The notes beneath the pieces are model-generated. The model saw only the letters and a program-made list of their open reading frames with translations, made no database searches and was not told where the DNA came from. The position numbers and the translations under genes are program-made. A DNA stretch of 21,835 nucleotides from Myxococcota bacterium (lineage in GTDB: Bacteria; Myxococcota; Polyangia; GCA-2747355; JAKLHH01): NCBI GenBank assembly GCA_022710245.1, contig JAKLHH010000015.1:1-21835 (forward strand), written 5' to 3'. Of this stretch, positions 17,804 to 21,835 are shown piece by piece; position 1 is the first letter of the stretch; every line of letters begins with the position of its first letter.

Positions 17804-17815
17804 TCCAGATCTGGA
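17804..17815. promoter_or_regulatory. 12-bp perfect palindrome, possible operator
   Basis: TCCAGATCTGGA lies in the gap between the radical SAM gene and the small acidic peptide gene, about 20 bp upstream of a TAGGAT box that could be a -10. A repressor site is possible; no other copy was noticed in the window. Confidence 0.3.
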
Positions 17816-17883
17816 CGGCCCGCCGCCGCGTGGTAGGATAACGCCATACAAAGTACGCTGCGCCTAGCAGCGGAGCATGTGCC

Positions 17884-18036
17884 ATGAGCCTCCGCAGAGT
17901 TCATCACGAGACCGAGCCTGTCTGGACCGAGCCCGAGCCCCTCTACCTCCCGCTGGAGGCTCCGCGACCACCGCCGGCCGCCGATGAGCCCGAGGAGGAA
18001 GAGGAAGAGCACGTGATCATCATCCAGGTAGCCTGA
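17884..18036 (+). CDS. 50-residue acidic peptide; possible modification substrate
   Basis: ATG 17884 has CGGAG eight bases upstream. The product starts MSLRRVHHETEPVW, has a Pro-rich centre (PLEAPRPPP), then a run of six Glu, and ends HVIIIQVA. Codon use fits a GC-rich gene and the composition is not random. It has no signal peptide or membrane segment and I know no family for it. Its place 132 bp after the radical SAM/SPASM gene makes it a second candidate substrate, though acidic small proteins of unknown role are common in myxobacteria. A palindrome (17804) and AT-rich DNA (TAGGATAACGCCATACAAAG) in front suggest its own promoter. It is not certain that it is translated. Confidence 0.5.
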   Translation: MSLRRVHHETEPVWTEPEPLYLPLEAPRPPPAADEPEEEEEEHVIIIQVA

Positions 18037-18137
18037 GCTTCGCGTCCCCCGGAGCCCGAGCTCGCTCCCCGCCCGTCGTTCGCCCCTGGGTACAGCTTGG
18101 TTTTCTTTCGCGCCCGACCGGTTTACGATGGGGGCAC

Positions 18138-19775
18138 ATGGCCACTGCCCAGTATCAGGTGATCGCCGAAGCGCCGGTACAGGACTTCGCGGCGCTCGAG
18201 CGGATCCAGAAGAGCCTCGCCCGAACCTTCAACCTCGACCTCACCGCGCACCGCTCGCAGCTCCGCCAGGGCGGGGTCTGCGTCTGTCAGGCCGCCAACC
18301 TCGAGGCGGCCGAGCAGAGCGCGCAGCAGGTCAGGAGCATCGGCGCGAGCTACCGCATCCTCGACCCGCAAGGCCGCGTGGTCCGCCAGGGAGAGGGGCG
18401 GCGTACCATCGAGTCGGCGAACGTGAGGAACGACCCCGGCACCCTGCTCGGGGTGCCGCCTCCGGGCGGATGGAGCGGCGGGCCGCAGCGAGGGGGGGCG
18501 GCCGGTCCGGCGTCCGCGCCGGGCAAGCCGTCCACGCCGGGCAAGCCGGGCAAGCCGTCCATGCCCGTGCCGATCAGAGAGCCGAGACCCGCCGCGACGC
18601 CTGCAGCGAGACCTGGCTCCGGCGCCCCCGCCGGGGGCGCCCCGGTCTCCCCGCGCAGTCCGCGCCCGACCGACCCCGCGCTCGCCAGGACGATGGCGAC
18701 CGGGGCTGGCGCGGGCGCTGCCGACGAGGCCAGCTCGCTCGACTTTGCGCCGCCCAGCGAGCCGGAGCTGTCCGCTGCGGCGAGCCCCCCCGGCACCACC
18801 GGCCTCGACTTCACGCGCGAGGACGCGCACGGTGGGGGCGCCGAGGGCGGGGGCTTCAACCTCGACGCGCTCGACGCTGACAACCTGGTGATGCTCGACG
18901 GCTCCAGCGACGCGCCCGAGGAGCCGCAGCGTCGTCCTCTGGGGACGAAGCCCGCCGCGATGGCCTTCGCGCCCCCCACCGACGACGAGAACCTCGAGCT
19001 CGACGAGCCGGTGCAGAGCGCGAAGGCCGTCCGTCCAGCCGCGCCGACGGTCCCCGCGCTGCCCAGCAGCCGCTCCGGCGGTCGGCCCGCGCGCGCGGCG
19101 CCTCCCGCCGACGAGACCCTGGAGACCGACGCACCTCCGGAGCTCGAGGAGATCCCCCCGCTCGAGGGGATGATGCCGACCTCGACGCCGATGGAGACCG
19201 AGCAGGGGTGGTCGCCGCCGGAGGACGAGGCGCTGGAGACCGCACCGGCGCAGCGCGCGGAGCCACCTCCGGCCGAGCCGGTGCGCCCGCCGGGCGCGCG
19301 CACGACGGGGACCCGGCCCGCGGTGGCGGCCGAGCCAGCTCGCCCGCCGGGCGCGCGCACGACGGGGACCCGGCCCGCGGTGGCGGCCGAGCCGCCCCGC
19401 GAGCGGCGGATGACGGGGCGCGGGGTGCCGGCCGCGCGCTACGAGGCGCCTGGCCGCGTCCTCTTCGGCGGCTACTTCCGGGCCCGGCCGCGGCTGCGCC
19501 TGCTGGTCGGCTTCGCGCTCGCGCTGGGGCTGGGGGCGATCGTGCCCTCCTGCCACGCGCGCTCCGCGGTGGCCAAGCGCGTGCAACCGCTGCTCGAGGA
19601 CCTCTCGACGGCGAAGGCGCACGGCGCCGTCCTCTCGAGGCTGCCGAACTATCGCAGCCCGGAGCAGATCGAGGAGGCGATCTCGAGCGTGAAGACGCGC
19701 GCCGGAGCGACCTCGTTCATCATCTGGTTGTCCCTCGCCGGGCTCCTCGCCTTCGCCTGGTTCAGGTTCGCGTAG
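18138..19775 (+). CDS. Large disordered protein with two C-terminal membrane segments
   Basis: A 545-residue protein of unknown family. Residues 1-85 form a compact alpha/beta domain (MATAQYQVIAEAPV to RILDPQGRVV) with a CVCQ cysteine pair. Residues about 90-440 are low-complexity and rich in Pro, Ala, Gly and Glu, probably disordered, and include a tandem 19-residue repeat (RPPGARTTGT, RPAVAAEP). The C-terminus has two membrane segments, about 455-475 (LLVGFALALGLGAIV) and 526-544 (IIWLSLAGLLAFAWF), around a short helical stretch. The N-terminal domain would thus be tethered to the inner membrane by a long flexible linker. ATG 18138 has GGGGGC just upstream and TACGAT at 18124 as a poor -10. 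The TatB-like gene starts 72 bp downstream on the same strand. No function can be assigned. Confidence 0.8.
   Translation: MATAQYQVIAEAPVQDFAALERIQKSLARTFNLDLTAHRSQLRQGGVCVCQAANLEAAEQSAQQVRSIGASYRILDPQGRVVRQGEGRRTIESANVRNDPGTLLGVPPPGGWSGGPQRGGAAGPASAPGKPSTPGKPGKPSMPVPIREPRPAATPAARPGSGAPAGGAPVSPRSPRPTDPALARTMATGAGAGAADEASSLDFAPPSEPELSAAASPPGTTGLDFTREDAHGGGAEGGGFNLDALDADNLVMLDGSSDAPEEPQRRPLGTKPAAMAFAPPTDDENLELDEPVQSAKAVRPAAPTVPALPSSRSGGRPARAAPPADETLETDAPPELEEIPPLEGMMPTSTPMETEQGWSPPEDEALETAPAQRAEPPPAEPVRPPGARTTGTRPAVAAEPARPPGARTTGTRPAVAAEPPRERRMTGRGVPAARYEAPGRVLFGGYFRARPRLRLLVGFALALGLGAIVPSCHARSAVAKRVQPLLEDLSTAKAHGAVLSRLPNYRSPEQIEEAISSVKTRAGATSFIIWLSLAGLLAFAWFRFA
19284..19393 (+). repeat. 57-bp in-frame tandem duplication
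   Basis: Bases from 19284 and from 19341 match with a 57-bp period over about 53 bp, giving two copies of a 19-residue unit (RPPGARTTGT followed by RPAVAAEP) in the disordered linker. Confidence 0.92.
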
Positions 19776-19834
19776 GCGCTCGGGGCCTCGGGGCGCTCGG
19801 GGCGTCACGTATGGCGCGCCATCGGCGCAGCGGC

Positions 19835-19840
19835 TAGAAT
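19835..19840 (+). promoter_or_regulatory. -10 element adjacent to the tatB-like start codon
   Basis: TAGAAT (five of six of TATAAT) ends seven bases before ATG 19848. A transcript from it would start at or within a base or two of the ATG, and no Shine-Dalgarno sequence is present. Leaderless expression is therefore plausible. Confidence 0.4.
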
Positions 19841-19847
19841 ACCCTCG

Positions 19848-20447
19848 ATGTTTGGCATGGGTTTCTGGGAGCTGGCGCTCATCCTGCTCATCGCCTTCCT
19901 GGTGCTGGGCCCGAGCAAGCTGCCCGAGCTGGCGAAGAGCGTGGGCAAGGGTCTGCGCGAGCTGCGGCGCGCCTCCTCCGACCTGCGCTCCACCCTGGAG
20001 GGGCCGCTCGAGGAGCTGAAGAAGCCGCTCGAGGAGCTGCGGGACGACCTGGTCGACACCGTGCACACGGTGGGCGCCCAGATCGAGCGCGAGGCCGCCG
20101 AGCCCACCCCCGAAGAGGCGAAGGAGCTCGAGGACCGGCGCCGCGAGGTCGAGGAGCTCTACGCCAGCGCGGCGCGCGAGGACGAGGCCGCCGCGTCCGC
20201 TGAGGGCGTAGCCGCGCTGCCTCCGGAGGCTGGGTCGACGACGAGCACCGAGGCTGGGTCGACGACGAGCACTGAGGCTGGGTCGACGGCGAGCGCCGAG
20301 CCCGCGCCGCCCACCGAGGCCGCGCCTCCCGACGCCCTGGCCGTGCCGCCCCCGCCAGGGGCCGCCGCGGCCGCGCCTGCGGAGGCCACGCCCGGCACCA
20401 CGCCCGGCAGTGAGCCCGCGCCGGGGATGCCGCCGTCGCGGGCGTAG
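19848..20447 (+). CDS. tatB: Sec-independent translocase TatA/TatB-family protein
   Basis: Component of the twin-arginine translocase, which exports folded proteins across the inner membrane. The N-terminus MFGMGFWELALILLIAFLVL gives one membrane helix with the conserved TatB-type Glu at position 8, followed by the LGPSKLPELAKSVGKGLREL hinge and amphipathic helix. The FGMGFWEL start, Glu and Gly-Pro favour TatB over TatA, but some bacteria use one bifunctional protein. At 199 residues it exceeds the common 90-170 because of an acidic helix and a Pro/Ala/Thr-rich tail with three EAGSTTST units. No tatC is in the window. It could serve the Tat lipoprotein encoded at 16117-16578, though a housekeeping role is as likely. 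Confidence 0.9.
   Translation: MFGMGFWELALILLIAFLVLGPSKLPELAKSVGKGLRELRRASSDLRSTLEGPLEELKKPLEELRDDLVDTVHTVGAQIEREAAEPTPEEAKELEDRRREVEELYASAAREDEAAASAEGVAALPPEAGSTTSTEAGSTTSTEAGSTASAEPAPPTEAAPPDALAVPPPPGAAAAAPAEATPGTTPGSEPAPGMPPSRA
20226..20297 (+). repeat. 24-bp in-frame triplicated repeat
   Basis: Three adjacent 24-bp units at 20226, 20250 and 20274 encode EAGSTTST, EAGSTTST and EAGSTASA in the tail of the TatB-like protein. Confidence 0.93.
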
Positions 20448-20455
20448 CACGTCCT

Positions 20456-20478
20456 GTGGCCGGGCCCGTCCGGGCCAC
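20456..20478. terminator. Candidate terminator hairpin after tatB-like gene
   Basis: GTGGCC at 20456 and GGCCAC at 20473 form six-base arms, with a further GG/CC pairing inside past one bulged base. It lies nine bases after the tatB-like stop, and the converging minus-strand gene ends at 20589. No T-run follows. The remaining 110 bp hold a short AAGA/GCA-rich stretch and nothing else supportable. Confidence 0.4.
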
Positions 20479-20588
20479 GCCATCACTCGCTGTCTTGATT
20501 ATGGCACAGTTCGTCCGCCGTGGATGGGGTCCAACTCAGGAAGACCAGCAAGACGAGCAAGAGGAGCAAGAGGCGGGCGGGCGGGCGA

Positions 20589-21605
20589 TCAGAAGAGGTC
20601 CATCTGGTGCGGCGGATCGACGCCGGTGACCTCCAGGCCGAGGGCCCGCAGGTCCTCGCGCAGCTCGACGCCGCAGCTGCTCGTCAGCACCACGCGCTCC
20701 GGCGCGCAGGCCTGCACGTACTCGAGGAGCCCGGCGTAGTCCGCGTGGCAGCTGAGCGCGAAGGCCGCGTCGCAGCCCGCCTCGCTCCGAGCCTCCTCGT
20801 CGAGCGCGAGCCCGGAGACGAAGGCGGTGCGCAGCTTGCCCAGCCTGCCCAGCGCCGCCGAGGTGCGTAGCTCGAGGGGCCAGAGCAGCGCGGCGCCCTC
20901 GGCCCCGGCGGGTCCTCCGTAGCGACGCGGGCAGACGAGCCCGCTCCCCGCCTCCTCGTAGACGCGGCTCACCGCGTGGATCAGCCGGTGAGCGCGCACG
21001 CTGATGCCGGCGGCCGCGAGGAGGTGGGAGATCTCCTGGGCCTCGCCGAGCGGCTCGCAGAAGAAGACCGGCATCTCGCCCCGCGCCAGCCCCTCGCTGG
21101 CGAAGCGCACCAGCCCCTCGGCGACCTGCTCGAAGGGCGGGAAGGCGAAGCGCCGCTGGCCGAAGCGGCTGCTCAGCGCGAGGACGCTGCAGCGCCGCGC
21201 CTCCAGGCGCTCGGTGAGCGGGCTCCGGCGCGGGTTGATCTCCCCCGAGTAGACGATGGTCTGCCCCTGGTGCGTGACGAGGAGCGAGGCCGCGCCGAGC
21301 ACGTGCCCCGAGGGGAAGAGCTCGAGCGAGAGCGGTCCCAGGGAGAAGGGGCGCCGGTAGGGGGTGACGAGCGCCTGCGGCTCGTGCGCGCGGCGGCCGC
21401 GACCGTCGACCGCCGCGAGCGCGCGCAGCAGCTCCCCGGTGCGGTCGGTGGTGAGGATCTTCTGGTGCGCCAGCGCGCCCTCGACGCGGGCGTGGCTGAC
21501 GAAGCAGAGCTGCCTGGGCTTGGCCGCGTCGAACCAGAGCACCGTGTCCCTGAGGTGCAGCCCGCCGTGGTACTCGAAGAGAGATCGCTCCGCCGCGCGC
21601 GTCAT
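20589..21605 (-). CDS. Beta-CASP/metallo-beta-lactamase-like protein lacking the metal motif
   Basis: A 338-residue protein with the layout of the metallo-beta-lactamase/beta-CASP nuclease family, closest in pattern to the ligase-associated DNA exonuclease type. Retained landmarks are the strand ending FVSHA (35-39), FPSGHVLGAASLLV, YSGEINPRRSPL, and the late SCHADYAGLLEYVQ motif. The signature HxHxDH is instead HARVEG (38-43), the usual Asp of the TGD motif is Glu, and the closing HG motif reads SSCGVE. Most zinc ligands are thus missing, suggesting a catalytically inactive member, comparable in principle to eukaryotic CPSF100. ATG 21605 overlaps the stop of the upstream gene (ATGA), so translation is coupled. 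Alternatively it could keep a residual or different activity. Frame and codon use look intact, so it is not a decaying pseudogene. Confidence 0.75.
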   Translation of the reverse strand: MTRAAERSLFEYHGGLHLRDTVLWFDAAKPRQLCFVSHARVEGALAHQKILTTDRTGELLRALAAVDGRGRRAHEPQALVTPYRRPFSLGPLSLELFPSGHVLGAASLLVTHQGQTIVYSGEINPRRSPLTERLEARRCSVLALSSRFGQRRFAFPPFEQVAEGLVRFASEGLARGEMPVFFCEPLGEAQEISHLLAAAGISVRAHRLIHAVSRVYEEAGSGLVCPRRYGGPAGAEGAALLWPLELRTSAALGRLGKLRTAFVSGLALDEEARSEAGCDAAFALSCHADYAGLLEYVQACAPERVVLTSSCGVELREDLRALGLEVTGVDPPHQMDLF

Positions 21606-21835
21606 CGCAGATCCTGCTCCGCACGGCGGAGGCCGCGCTCGCCGAGCGCGCCCGCGGTGGCGGCGTCGAGGTGGAGGCGCGTCAGCGCGCCGTCGAGGCG
21701 CTCGCCCGGCGGATCGCCAGCCCCGCGCCGTAGCTCGAGCGCGCGGCCGAGCGAGGCCGCCAGCGCGTCGGGCAGCAGCGGTCGCGGGCGGCGCGACGGC
21801 GCGGGCTGGTCCCCTCGCCGCTCCTCGGGGTCATC
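21602..21835 (-). CDS. 3' end of an unidentified gene (start outside window)
   Basis: The minus-strand frame is open from the window edge to TGA at 21604-21602 and gives 77 residues. They include PLLPDALAASLGRALELRRG and end RRAEQDLR. The start lies beyond the window. The stop overlaps the next start codon as ATGA, a strong sign that this is the real upstream operon partner. The visible part is helical, rich in Ala, Arg and Leu, and starts with a Pro/Arg-rich stretch. I cannot assign a family. In genomes with a ligase-associated exonuclease the neighbours are often a DNA ligase or helicase, but nothing here identifies one. Confidence 0.55.
   Translation of the reverse strand, partial: DDPEERRGDQPAPSRRPRPLLPDALAASLGRALELRRGAGDPPGERLDGALTRLHLDAATAGALGERGLRRAEQDLR

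Noticed and set aside
18081..18102. TGGGTACAGCTTGG as a sigma-54 promoter before the 18138 gene
   Set aside because: Spacing and the -12 element do not fit; only the G of GC is present.

Overview
The window reads as chromosomal DNA of a very GC-rich, free-living bacterium, most likely a myxobacterium-like (Myxococcota / former Deltaproteobacteria) organism. The pointers are strong G/C third-position bias, a sigma-54 response regulator, a multi-PAS hybrid histidine kinase with a paired response regulator, a cysteine-repeat lipoprotein, proline/alanine-rich low-complexity tails and many short tandem repeats. The phylum is inferred from this style; there is no marker gene such as rRNA. No rRNA, tRNA, CRISPR array, transposase or integrase was seen.

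Layout. (1) 1-3210, plus strand: the 3' part of an adenylate/guanylate cyclase with an SRPBCC-like front and a zinc-ribbon-like insert, then two paralogous membrane-anchored GIDE/BAM-like proteins; a small acidic protein faces them (3214-3633, minus). (2) 3634-6141: a 32-bp tandem repeat array, a two-rubredoxin/FAD reductase fusion, rubrerythrin, and a second array of hairpin-forming 17-18 bp repeats. (3) 6194-7363: two divergent hypothetical genes. (4) 7476-11625, minus strand: hybrid sensor kinase followed by a REC/HD-GYP-type regulator with altered motifs. (5) 11906-13344, minus strand: metK with a Lys/Ala/Pro tail and its own promoter and structured leader. (6) 13622-18036, plus strand: sigma-54 activator, overlapping Cys-rich lipoprotein gene, a Tat-type lipoprotein with eight Pro-Asp steps behind a near-consensus sigma-54 promoter, a radical SAM/SPASM enzyme, and a 50-residue acidic peptide gene. 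(7) 18138-20447: a long disordered membrane protein and a TatA/TatB-type protein. (8) 20589-21835, minus strand: a beta-CASP/metallo-beta-lactamase-like protein without its metal motif and the 3' end of an overlapping upstream gene.

How the genes may work together. The rubredoxin-reductase fusion and rubrerythrin form a plausible NAD(P)H-to-peroxide electron chain. The kinase and HD-GYP protein form a phosphorelay pair. The best candidate for an undescribed system is region 6: a sigma-54 activator next to a Tat-exported, lipid-anchored protein whose mature part is a regular Pro-Asp ladder, followed 48 bp later by a radical SAM/SPASM enzyme of the kind that modifies peptides and proteins. A TatB-like gene lies 2 kb downstream. 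The proposal that the enzyme modifies the Pro-Asp protein (or the 50-residue peptide) before export is inference from adjacency and sequence pattern.
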